This document shows, piece by piece, positions 1-10,318 of a stretch of DNA of 64,000 nucleotides. The position numbers and the translations under genes were made by a program. The first letter of the stretch is position 1, and every line of letters starts with the position of its first letter. Origin of the DNA: Hordeum vulgare subsp. vulgare (taxonomy: Eukaryota > Streptophyta > Magnoliopsida > Poales > Poaceae); the NCBI RefSeq assembly GCF_904849725.1, contig NC_058521.1, positions 96,954,244-97,018,243 on the forward strand, in the 5' to 3' direction. The notes under the pieces were generated by a model. The model worked only from the letters and a program-made list of their open reading frames with translations. It ran no database searches and was not told the origin of the DNA.

Positions 1-995
1 TCAGGTTTCTGTCACTCCGGCAACCCACCATAAGCATTTTTTATACACGATGCGTTCCCCTAGGTCCTTAAAAAGGTGAAGTTTTATGTAGTCGACGTTC
101 ACATAACACTACTAGAAGAATAACACCATAACTTAAATATCAATCAACACATATTACTTCAACATCATATGACTACGAGCATCTAGACTTCTCCCATGTC
201 CTCAAGAACTAACGGAACTACTCACAAGACATAAAAGAGATCATGATGAGAGGTGATGAAAATATGATTAACAATCTGGTCGTAACAATAATCGTCCAAC
301 AAAACTCAATAGCATTCACCACAAAAGAGTAATCAACACCGGTAGAGTAGAGGGGATGAATAGTGCAAGGTACAACTCCGATTGAAATGGTGAAGTAGAT
401 GGGATGAAGGTGGAGATGGTGTTGGTGATGATGGTGATGATGATCTCGATGATTCCCGTGACAATGGTTATGACGATGAGGACGATCTCCCCTTCTGGGA
501 GGAGTTCTCCCTAGCGGAATCTGCCCGTCGGAAAGGTCTTTTCTTCTGTGAAGGTTTCCGCCATGGAGCAGCGGCGGAATCGCGAAAACTCTTCTGCCCC
601 CAAACTTTCAGGTCAAGAGGGACATATAGGCCAAAGGAGAGCATGGGAGGCTGGGCCCATCACCCAGGCGTCCTCCTGGCGCGACCTAGGGGGGAGGCGT
701 GCCAGCAGGTCGCTTGGGTGACCTGTGGCCCCCCTCCGGCTCTTCTTTGGCCTGTCTTCGGGACCTCTTTGGAAACATCTTCCCTCAACATTTCAGTGCA
801 ATTGGAGTTATTCTCATATTGCAACTCTTTGTGCTAATTTCTCCGCTGAATTATGCGTCTGCTGTTTCGGCACCGGAAAGTTGTAAACTGTGTAAAATAA
901 GGCAAAACACTATAAGTACACCATCATGAAGTGAAATATATCAATGAATAGAGACAAATTATGATACAAAATAGTGATGCATTTTGGACGTATCA
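1..995 (-). repeat. 3' LTR of the Athila-like element (partial)
   Basis: This aligns with 8738-9739 of the 5' LTR; the missing first ~517 bp lie outside the window. It ends TATCA at 995, directly followed by the polypurine tract complement. It contains the same GAT-rich low-complexity stretch (about 411-484), the GC-rich CCCAGGCG-type module (about 650-740) and the minus-strand TATA-like site (622-628) as the other LTR. Confidence 0.92.
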
Positions 996-1010
996 ACTCC
1001 CCCAAGCTTA
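996..1010 (-). other. Polypurine tract of the Athila-like element
   Basis: On the plus strand the sequence is ACTCCCCCAAGCTTA, so the minus strand reads TAAGCTTGGGGGAGT immediately before the 3' LTR. This is the expected second-strand primer and fixes the orientation. Confidence 0.85.
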
Positions 1011-3517
1011 GACCTCGCTTGTCCCCAAGCGAATACTGAGCTCGCTAAACCTGTCCACAAGTTGAGAGAGTGAAGTGTTGATAAATAAGAATACAGACAA
1101 GAAGCATCATAATTTCTCTACTAAACTCAACCATCCTCAACAACAATCTCAACTCATAAGGCCCTTATGAAAGAGTAATATCAATTACAATCAAAAGTTG
1201 AGATAAGAAAACTCATCAAACCATGGCAAACATGTCCTTGGTCAAAGAACAACTAATAACTTTTAACTTTTGCTCTTCCTCTTATATTTTGATGAGACCA
1301 ATTGAAGCTTTTTGAAAGAACATGTGTTTAGTCAAGAAGTGAAAATGCTAACACAGAGGAAGATGTTTGCTTTAGCTAGACTTAACAAACAACTCACTTA
1401 TCTTAATGATAATGTCAACAGAGATGTAATATGTCAATTCTCAATGAAACAATATAAATGCATGCATCTTTGTCAACATAAAGTGTCTGCTCTTTTCAGG
1501 ATAGAAAGAAGTAGGTTTACTGACTCAACATAAAAGTAAAAGATTGGCCCTTCGTAGAGGGAAGTAGGGAAAACTCATGTGCTAGAGCTTTTTAGATATT
1601 TTGAAATCAACAAGATTGTAAAACAAGATTTTGAGAGGTGCATAATTTGTCAACGAATGCTAGTAGATAGCCCAATACTTCTCATGCTGGACAAGTTTTG
1701 AGGAACGACTCCCAAAGTGGGGACGATCACATCCCCTTAGTCTCCTTTGTTTATCACTACCAAAGTTTTGTGATTTCTCATCCACAAAGCATGAAGGAGG
1801 TTTTGTTTGTTGTTATTATATTTTACGAGCTGGGCGCGCTCATGCCAGGCCCTTCTAGTATTAGGGGTTTGCAGATTTGATATGCAAACCCAAGATAAAA
1901 CTTGTCCAATATAAGAAGATCATGAATTACCTACTAATTCCTCATGAGCTAAAATAGAGGCACAAAACAGGGCGTAATATTTGAAGGTTTAAAGATATCA
2001 CATGAGTAATATACTTTAGGAGTGGCGGTGAAATACCACATATAGGGAAGGTATGGTGGACTCTTGGGAAGGTTGAGGTTTTAGGGTATGGATGCACAAG
2101 CAGTATTCCCGCTTAGTGCAAGGGTTGGCTAGCAAAAGCTTTTGAGAGTAGACTAATAATGTTGACTTGGATGCAAAACAATATAAAGTTTATCATAAAG
2201 AATTGGCATAAAACATCAAGTTGTCTTCCTTGTCAGCATAAGACTTCAAGCATAAGAACATAAAGGTTTTGACTATGTCGCTACTAGAAAAACTCATGCT
2301 TGTTGTTATGACCAATGCTCTGTTTGCCAAGATTAAATAAAGTTTTCAAAGCCATACCTGATGTGTAAGATCAATACTCCCATAAAATTAGCATATAAGA
2401 TTGATTGCGTGAAGAGAACACCAAGTGCAGCAAAGAAACCAATAGACTTCTCATTAATATTCCATCATAGACGCTGCATGCTCACGGATACAAACTCTCC
2501 ACAAAGGAGTGATAGACCTCAATGCAAACACCTATTTCATAAGATAACTTCCCTAGACATGATACGACACTAAACTTGACCAAAAAAAAGTAAAGGATAA
2601 AAAATAAAGATACCGGGCACTCCCCCAAGCTTGGAACAAGCTAAGGGAATGCCATTACCCATGAAGATTTCAATTTTCATCCTATTTTTTGTTCTTCAAG
2701 TCTGCTATTATGCGTCGAAGGGTTTTGTTTCCAGCTTCCAATATGGCCACCTGTACTTTAAGCACACGGAAGTCTTCATAGAATTGGTTAGTGATTCTGA
2801 GATATAGTAGATGACACAGGTGGAGCTCCTTGTGGAGGGGCAGTTTCTGAAAGGTTCAGAGAAAGATCATGTTGAGGGTTAATAAACTCCTCGAGGATGG
2901 GGTTGTTGGAGTTGGATCCTCATGATGAAGGATGTCCTTCTTGCTGGGTGGTGACCATCTTGACTTCCTCTGTCATGGAGCACTGTATCTCCGCTTGTCT
3001 TGTGACTATCTCTTCATTGGTAGCCCATCCGGTGACCTTCCCTTGGTTGATATCCTGCTGGACATAGCAGAGACGTCGACCCGTGTAGTCTTCCCCGCTT
3101 GACTTGCAAGAAGACATCTCGAACAATAGCTTCTTAGCCTGGCATAAAAATATAGAAAGAGAAAACGCACGGAATCGCAAGATACAAAGCCGGGATGATC
3201 CGGGAAAATATATAGGAAAAATTTCTGCACCAAAAGGAAGGTAACAAGCCAAAGTGGAGTCGGAGACGGACTCCAGGTGGTCCAGGCGGCCTCTTGGCGC
3301 GGCCAGGGGCTAGCCCGCGCCAGCAGGTCGCCTGGGTGACTTGGAGCTCCTCTCCGGCTCCGCTTCGGCTCAGAATTTTCCTAATTTTGAAAAAACGCAT
3401 AATACGAAACTTTTATTGATGTTCGCGAAGTTTCCTTACCGTATTTCATACCTTTTCTTATTCTGCTTCTTTCGGTGTCTAATACAGTGTTGCAATATGT
3501 TCTTCGTGAGTGGCTAC
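1011..3517 (-). other. Long non-coding 3' region of the Athila-like element
   Basis: About 2.5 kb separates the end of the integrase frame (3518) from the polypurine tract. I see no convincing gene on either strand; the short frames have no domain signature and no env-like membrane pattern. Position 3245-3370 holds a GC-rich patch (CCAGGCGGCCTCTTGGCGCG) resembling a module of the LTRs in this window. A long 3' tail is common in Athila-type elements, where it sometimes holds an env-like frame; none is recognisable here. Confidence 0.6.
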
Positions 3518-4701
3518 CTATATCACATCCACCTCTACATTGATGGGGTCTCCAGCTATGTAATGCTTGAGTCTTTGCCCATTCACAACATGTGGTTTTG
3601 TGCCTTCAAAATTATTAATCTTGATTGCACCGGAGCGGTAGACTTCTTCGATATGGTACGATCCTTCCCACTTGGAAAGTAATTTACCTGGAGAAAACCT
3701 GAAACGAGATTTATAGAACAAAACTTTGTCACCAACATTAAATTCATGTTTCAAAATTCTCTTGTCATGCCACTTCTTTACCTTTTCTTTGAACATTTTT
3801 GCGCTCTCGTAAGCTTCACTTCTCCACTCATCTAGAGAATTCAAGTTCATGAGACGCTTTTCACCAGCAAGCTTTGGATCAACATTAAGCTCTCTAACAG
3901 CCTAGAAAGCTTTGTGCTCTAACTCTAGAGGTAGATGGCATGCCTTGCCATAAACCATCTTATACGGAGACATCCCCATGGGATTTTTGTAAGCAGTTAT
4001 ATATGCCCACAAGGCATCTCCTAGATTATTGGACCAGTCCTTTCTAGAACTGTTCACCGTCTTTTGGAAGATCAACTTGATCTCTCTATTTGTGAGCTCA
4101 ACTTGCCAACTTGTTTTAGGGTGGTAAGGTGAAGCAATTCTATGATTAACATCATATTTGGCAAGAGCTTTTCTAAAAGCACCATGTGTAAAATGTGATC
4201 CTCCGTCGGTCATGAGGTACCTAGGTACACCAAACCTAGGGAATATTACATCCTTGAGAATTTTCAAATATGTCTTGTGATCAACACTTTGTGTGGGGAT
4301 TCCTTCAACCCACTTGGTCACATATTCTAAAGCTACTAAGATGTGAGTGTACTTGTGTGAAGGAGGAAAAGGACCCATAAAATGAAAACCCCAGCAACAA
4401 AAGGCTCAATGACTAGCGAATAATTCATAGGCATCTCATTCCTCCTACTAATATTACCAACTCTCTGGCACTTATCATAGGATAAAACGTAATTTCTAGC
4501 ATCTTTAAAGAGAGTAGGCCAATAAAAACCTGATTGGAGAACCTTGTGTGCGGTCCTCTCACCGGCATGATGTCCTCTATAAGGATTGCTATGACATTGT
4601 CTCGAAATATCCTTGTGCTCATGCTCTGGTATGCATCTCCTCACAATTCCGTCCGCACCTTCTCTAAAAAGATGTGGGTCATCCCAAAAGTAATACCTCA
4701 A
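3518..4701 (-). pseudogene. Integrase of the Athila-like element (decayed)
   Basis: Integrase would insert the element cDNA into host DNA in the nucleus. The zinc-binding domain (4701 to about 4440) keeps both histidines, but the first cysteine of the Cys-X2-Cys pair is replaced (YDKC). A frameshift near 4400 changes the reading frame. The catalytic core follows (4378-3902): the usual first Asp is Glu (ALEYVTKWVEG), the second Asp is present (MTDGGSHF) and the Glu is present (QVELTNREIK). A TAG at 3904-3902 interrupts the frame, and the C-terminal domain (KHEFNVGDKVLFYKSRFRFS, then LLSKWEGSYHIEEV) runs 3850-3518. It cannot make active enzyme as it stands. Confidence 0.88.
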
Positions 4702-4722
4702 GTCGTGGAAGAACTTCTTCCG

Positions 4723-6270
4723 CTACCAGAATGTTAATCCTGGAGGCAAAAAATTTGCAACAATAAAGTTAGCATAATCTGCATACAATGGATCTGAATT
4801 AGATTTCACCTGTAAAACAGCTAACTGTTCGTCACGAAAACTATCGTTGACTGGAATGGGATCGTGTGGTATGTCCTCCATCCTGGAAAGGTTGTTTGCT
4901 ACATGGTTGTCTGCTCCTTTCCTATCAATAATCTGCAAATCAAATTCTTGAAGAAGAAGGACCCATATGATAAGCCTTGGTTTGGCATCCTTATTTTCCA
5001 TAAGACACTTAATAGCAGCATGATCAGTATGAATTACGACTTTAGAATCAACAGTGTAAGGCCTAAACTTATCACAAGCAAACACTACCGCTAAAAATTG
5101 TTTCTTAGTAGTAGCGTAATTCTTTTGAGCAGTGTCAAGGGTTTTGCTAGCATAATGGATAAAATTCAATTTCTTATCAACCCTTTGTCCTAACACAACT
5201 CCAACATCAAAATCACTAGCATCACACATGATTTCAAAAGGCAAATTCCAATCAGGTTGTTGGACAATAGGGGCGGTTATGAAGGCTTTCTTAAGAACTT
5301 CGAAGGGTTCCTTACAATCTTCGTCAAACACAAAAGGAATATCCTTCTGGAGAAGATTAGTAAGGGGTTTCGAAGGTTTAGAAAAGTCTTTAATAAATAT
5401 CCTATAGAAACCAGCATGACCGAGGAAACTACAAATACCTCTGATGTCTTTTGGATAAGGCATTCTCTCGATTGCTTCAATCTTTGCCCTATCCACCTCG
5501 ATTCCTTTTTCAGAAATCTTGTGGCCAAGAACAAGTCCCATATTGACCATGAAGTGACACTTCTCCCAGTTGCGTACCAAGTTCGTCTCCTCACATCTCT
5601 GCAAAACTTTATTAAGGTTGTGGAGACAATGGTCAAAAGAGGTTCCATAGCCGGAGAAATAGTCCATGAAGACCTCCACAATTTCCTCGCAAAAACCATG
5701 AAATATAGCGGACATACACCTTTGAAAAGTAGCAGGAGCATTGCATAAACCAAAAGGCATATGTATATAAGCATAAGTACCAAAGGGACAAGTAAAAGTG
5801 GTCTTCTCTTGATCGACAATATTAACATGAATTTGAGAGAAGCCAGAGTACCCATCAAGATAGCAAAAGTGAGTGTTTTTGGATAACCTTTCAAGCATTT
5901 GGTCGATGAACAGCAGTGGGTAGTGGTCCTTCCTAGTTGCCTTGTTCAGGTTCCTTTAATCAATACACATTCTATATCCAATAATAATTCTTTGAGGTAT
6001 TAGTTCATTCTTATCATTAGGAACCACATTCATACCTCCTTTCATGGGAACACAATGTACCGGACTTACCCACTTACTATCAGCTATAGGGTAGATAATA
6101 GTTGCGGCTAGAAGCTTGAGGATTTTGGTCCTCACAACATCCTTCATCTTCAGGTTTAACCTTCGTTGATGATCAACAACAGGTTCAACATCAGGCTCAA
6201 GATTGATAGTATGCTGACCAATAGATGGACTAATCCCCTTAAGATCATCAAGGGTATAGCCAACAGCGCC
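4723..6270 (-). pseudogene. Reverse transcriptase / RNase H of the Athila-like element (decayed)
   Basis: Copies element RNA into cDNA. It is in the same frame as gag and protease. Recognisable blocks are [46 protein letters not shown] and [11 protein letters not shown] in RT, then [18 protein letters not shown] and [19 protein letters not shown] in RNase H. A TAA stop at 5958-5956 interrupts RT just after YRMCID. The catalytic box reads [10 protein letters not shown] where this lineage normally has two adjacent aspartates, so the second metal-binding Asp is lost. The block ends with a TAG at 4725-4723, after which the integrase domain continues in frame. Confidence 0.9.
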
Positions 6271-7344
6271 TCAGTGTTTACGAAGGACTTCCAATAATCG
6301 CTCTTCCTCATAACCTGAAAGGTTAGAAATGATAATAACAGGATATACTTTCTTTTCATCTAAATAAGCATACTTGAGCGTACTGGGGAGAGGTTTAAGA
6401 TCAAACACCGGGTCTTCTTTTGGTTTCGATAAAATTACCAAAGGTTCAACCGGAAGGTTGTGCTTCAGGGTAGCAGGTTGTCTCAAGAATACGTCATCTA
6501 GGTTCCTTTCCTCCATATGCATATTATTCTCGTGGTTTTCCATAAATTGCTGCAAAGGATCATTAGGACGAATAGCAATAGAAGCAATCTCTTCAATAAT
6601 TTTATCATTACTAGGTAGATCAGTACCACGAGTTTGCTTCGAGAATTTAGAAATGTTAAATTCATATGGCTCACCATTAAATTTAACAGATACTTTTGCT
6701 TTCCTGCAATCTATAATAGCTCCACAAGTTTTGAGAAAAGGCCTACCAAAGATAATAGGGCAAAAACTATCTTCTACTGAACCAAGTACTAGAAAGTCGA
6801 TAGGATATTTTACCTTTCCACATAGAACTTCAACATCTTGCACAATTCCAATAGGAGAGATAATTTATTTATTTGCAAGATGAATAGTAACATCGACTTC
6901 TTCAATTTCACATGGTAGAATCTCATTCATGATCTCTTGATAAAGTGAAAAAGGAATAGCACTAGCACTGGATCCCAAATCACATAGCCCATAATAATTA
7001 TGAACTCCTATTTTAACAAATACCATCGGAGAACCTAAAATTGGGCCTTTATTCTTGGCTATAACAAGGTTAGTGGAAACATCACAAAAAATTATATTAG
7101 AATCCTCAATATTACTAGTAACAAGATCCTTGACTAAGGCAACTTGAGGATTGACTTTAATCATGTCCTCATGCTCACCGGTCGTTCTTTCACTTTTATT
7201 CAGGATGCCTCTGACAAAAGAATGCTCCCTCACCCTTGCGGGAAAAGGGGGCTTTTCATATTCAACTGTAGGCAAGATAGGGTCAACAACATTAATATAA
7301 ACAGGTAATTCCTTAAAAGGTTTATGATGTTGATCCACCTTCTT
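6271..7344 (-). pseudogene. Aspartic protease region of the Athila-like element (decayed)
   Basis: This is the pepsin-like retroviral-type protease that would cut Gag-Pol. The active-site loop reads CDLGSSASAIP with D-L-G where D-S/T-G is more usual; the downstream landmark is IIFGRPFLKTCGAIIDC. It is in frame with gag upstream and RT downstream. In-frame stops lie at 6867-6865 (TAA, inside the protease) and 6273-6271 (TGA, at the link to RT). The DLG/DVG variant recurs in the other two gag-protease elements here (23563-23870 and 35634-36071), so it is a group trait and not damage. Confidence 0.85.
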
Positions 7345-8106
7345 CTAAGAAGAGTCAATATGAGAGGCAAAGTCTTTGCAAAAATCAATTAGAACCTAGG
7401 AATCAAGATCAATCTTAGCACAAAAGGTATTGAAGTAGTTAGTTTTCACATAGCTCTCAATGTAATCACGTCCATAATTTATAACGGGTTCAATACCTTT
7501 ATCAATCTCCCAGTCTTCAGTGTTCTTCTGGATCCTTCCAATAAGATCCCACTTAGCTTCAATGCTTTTGTTGGAGAATGCCCCACTAGAGGAATCATCA
7601 GACATCTCTTTATATTGACGAGAAAGTCTTGCATAAAAATTTGTGAGAATAATTTCTTTGGAGAGCTCATGATTGGGACATTTGAGCATTACGGACTTCA
7701 GTCTCCCCCAAGCTTGAGAGGTGCTTTCTCCGTCACGAGACAAAAAGTTGTAAATATAATTCGTGTCCTGATGTATTTCATGAAGAGGATAAAACTTTGC
7801 ATAAAAGAGAGGCATAAGATCTTGCCAATTTAGTAAATGAGAGTCATCAAGAAGCCTATACCAATCCATAGACTTATCTTTTAATGATAGAGAGAATAAC
7901 TTTCTCATAACAAAATCCATCGATATACCTGCAAGCTAGCATAGTTGTGAAAAATATAGCAAGTGTTCACCTGGATGTCTATCTCCTGCATATCGATTAG
8001 CCAAAACACAATCAATAATACCAGTTGGTATCTTAAAAGGCACAATTTCAGTAGGTGGGGGAGGCTTATCCACCACAAGCAACAAACCAAGAGCAGAGTG
8101 GTCCAT
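7345..8106 (-). pseudogene. Gag of the Athila-like element (decayed)
   Basis: Capsid protein. The start ATG at 8106-8104 follows the primer site by about 85 bases, and the protein begins MDHSALGLLL. The capsid-type core reads KDKSMDWYRLL, NWQDLMPLFYAKFY, TSQAWGRLKSVMLKCPNHEL and EIILTNFYARL. In-frame stops occur at 7938-7936 (TAG), 7398-7396 (TAG) and 7347-7345 (TAG), after which the frame continues into protease. I see no zinc knuckle, which is usual for this lineage. Confidence 0.85.
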
Positions 8107-8190
8107 AGGGACAAAAAGCGGGAACAGTAAAAAAACAGCACGTATAGTGTAAAGACTTCCTTACCAATTTCACTTACCAATAGCGCTCCA

Positions 8191-8209
8191 CTCCTCGACA
8201 ACGGTGCCA
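8191..8209 (-). other. Primer binding site (tRNA-Asp type)
   Basis: The minus strand reads TGGCACCGTTGTCGAGGAG, a diverged form of TGGCGCCGTTGCCGGGGA, which is complementary to the 3' end of plant tRNA-Asp. It lies 11 bases inside the 5' LTR. The intact form is at 21638 in the Sabrina-like element. Confidence 0.85.
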
Positions 8210-9159
8210 TAAAATGGTCTTGATGACCCACAAGTGTAGGGGATCTATCGTAGCCTTTTCGATAAATAAGAGTGTCGAACACAACAAGGAGCAGAAGGTA
8301 TTGACAAATGATCTTGAGCAAGGAATAACCGCAAGTACTGAAAGGTATCTTTTTATGGGTTTTCTAGTATAAGCAACAAGGAAATAAATGCAAGTAAAGT
8401 AAATCGTGCCGAGGTGCAGAAAATGGCCCAATCCTTTTAAACACAAAGGATAAGTCGAGGGACTAAACTTATAAAGACTAAGGCGTTCCTGAGGACACAT
8501 GTGAGAAACAGTCAAGTGCTTTCGCCATACTCTGTCTAGTACTATGTTTTGTATTGATAAGTTGTATGTGGGTGGATCTTAACTAGTGCACCGTCTAGGC
8601 TAAGAAAACTACTCTCTTATGGTTAATACCTCTTGCAAGCATCAACAAATACAATAGAGAAATTAAGGCAAAACCTAACCATAGCAATAAGCTTCTGGAT
8701 CCAATACTCCCTCATGCAAAAGTATGCAAACTGGGGTTCAGGTTTCTGTCACTCCGGCAACCCACCATAAGCATTCATTCTACACGATGTGTTCCCCTAG
8801 GTCCTTCAAAAGGCGAAGTGTTATGTAGTCGACGTTGACATAACACCACTAGAAGAATAACACCATAACTTAAATATCAATCAACACATATTACTTCAAC
8901 ATCATACGACTACTAGCATCTAGACTTTTCCCATGTCCTCAAGAACTAACGGAACTACTCACAAGACATAAAAGAGATCATGATCAGAGGTGATGAAAAT
9001 ATGATTAACAATCTGATCATAACAATAATCCTCCAACAAAACTCAATAGCATTCACCACAAAACAGTAATCAACACCGGTAGAGTAGAGGGGATGAATAG
9101 TGCATGGTACAACTCCGATTGCAATGGTGAAGTAGATGGGATGAAGGTGCAGATGGTGC

Positions 9160-9232
9160 TGGTGTTGGTGATGATGGTGATGATGATCTCGATGATGCCC
9201 GTGACGATGGTGATGACGATGAGGACGATATC
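9160..9232. repeat. GAT-rich low-complexity stretch in LTR
   Basis: Runs of GATGATGGTGATGATGATCT-type triplets occur here and at the matching place in the other LTR (about 411-484). In translation they give meaningless Met/Asp- or His-rich frames. This is simple repeat inside the LTR. Confidence 0.8.
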
Positions 9233-9364
9233 CCCTTCCGGGAGGAGTTGTCCCCGGCAGAATCTGCCCACCGGAAAGGTCTTTTATTCTTTGTAGGTTT
9301 CCGCCGTGGAGCGGCGGCGGAATCATGAAAACTCTTCTGCCCCCAAACTTTTAGGTCAAGAGGG

Positions 9365-9371
9365 ACATATA
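9365..9371 (-). promoter_or_regulatory. TATA-like box of the Athila-like LTR
   Basis: The minus strand reads CCTTTGGCCTATATGTCCCT, with the TATATGT element here and its copy at 622-628. Y-family LTRs have a similar CCTTTG...CTATATTTA block at the equivalent place, which supports this as the shared core promoter. The assignment is by sequence only. Confidence 0.55.
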
Positions 9372-9739
9372 GGCCAAAGGAGATCACTGGAGGCTGGGCC
9401 CATCACCCAGGTGGCCTCCTGGCGCGACCAAGGGGGGCGGGGGGCGCGAGCAGGTCGCCTGGATGACCTGTGTTCCCCCTCCGGCTCTTCTTTGGCCTGT
9501 CTTCGGGACCTGTTCGGGAACTTCTTCCCTCAAATTTTAGCACGATTGGAGATGTTCTGATATTGCAACTCTTCCTGCTATTTTGTCCGCTGAATCCTGC
9601 GTGTGTTGTTTCGGCACCAGAAAGTTGTAAACTGTGTAAAATAAGCCAAAACACTATAAGTACACCATCATAAAGTGAAATATATCAATGAATAGATACA
9701 AATTATGATACAAAATAGTGATGCATTTTGGACGTATCA

Positions 9740-10318
9740 CACACTCGCTCTTTTATTACCATCGGGGTTAGTGATGAACCTAAATAATTTTTATTTGGTG
9801 CTTGCGTTGAGCATGAACATTATATCTAGATCTTGTTTAATGCGAGAGGGTTACTCATTTAAATCAGAGAATAACGTTGTTCTATTTATATGAGTATAAT
9901 ATCATTTATCTTCATGCACCCAATGTGAATGGTCTATTTTTGTTGAATCTCGATATTGATGATACACATATTTATAACATTGATGCCAAAATATGTAGAG
10001 TTAATAATGATAGTAACACTTTCTTGTGGCACTGACGATTAGGTCATATTGGTGTAAAATGCATGAAGAAGCTCCATGTTGTTGGACTTTTCAAGTCACT
10101 TGATTTTGAATCACTTGACACATGCGAACAATGCCTCATGGGCAAGATGAATAAAACCCTATTTTCCGGCACAATGGAACGGGCAAGTGACTTGTTGGAG
10201 ATCGTACATACTGATGTATGCGGTCCAATGAGTGTTGAGTCGTGCAGTGGATATCGTTACTTTCTCACCTTCACCGATGATTTAAGTATATATGGGTATA
10301 TTTACTTGATGAAGCACA
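9740..10318 (+). pseudogene. Copia polyprotein fragment, protease end to integrase (part A)
   Basis: A decayed Angela/BARE-like Copia element collinear with 52100-52645 of the complete Angela element in this window. It covers the pre-integrase region and the start of integrase: LGHIGVKCMKKLH, the zinc-binding Cys pair CEQCLMGK (lost in the other copy) and the first catalytic Asp region IVHTDVCGPMS. An in-frame TGA sits just before RLGHIG (near 10034). The left part of this element lies beyond the Athila-like insertion, outside the window. The next 9.4 kb is an insertion, and the frame resumes at 19760. This is the oldest layer of the nest. Confidence 0.88.

Larger units (their letters stand above)
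1..9739 (-). mobile_element. Athila-like Gypsy LTR retrotransposon (left end outside window)
   Basis: The two LTRs are 1-995 (cut by the window edge) and 8221-9739, both ending GGACGTATCA. The primer site lies just inside the right LTR and the polypurine tract just inside the left LTR, so transcription runs right to left. Between them one reading frame carries gag, protease, RT, RNase H and integrase, broken by at least eight stops and one frameshift. The protein style ([18 protein letters not shown] in RNase H, QRIIIGYRMCID in RT) fits the Athila-type lineage. The right flank reads CACAC (9740-9744); the matching target duplication is off the left edge. The element interrupts an older Copia element that resumes at 9740. 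In a hand comparison of the first ~300 bases the two LTRs differ at about one base in twenty, so it is not recent. Confidence 0.9.
8221..9739 (-). repeat. 5' LTR of the Athila-like element
   Basis: This is the full 1519 bp LTR. On the plus strand it starts TGATGACCCACAAGTGTAGG and ends TTTTGGACGTATCA; on the minus strand it therefore starts TGATACGTCC, as in the other two tRNA-Asp-primed elements here. It supplies the promoter and, at the other end, the polyadenylation site. It includes a GAT-rich stretch near 9160-9232 and a GC-rich module near 9405-9480. Confidence 0.93.

Noticed and set aside
1312..1533. Plus-strand 73-codon frame in the Athila-like 3' region
   Set aside because: Antisense to the element, no domain, normal chance length in AT-rich DNA.
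8955..9326. Histidine-rich (HHRHGHHRDHHHHHH-like) frame
   Set aside because: Translation of the GAT-rich simple repeat in the LTR; not preserved in frame in the other LTR.
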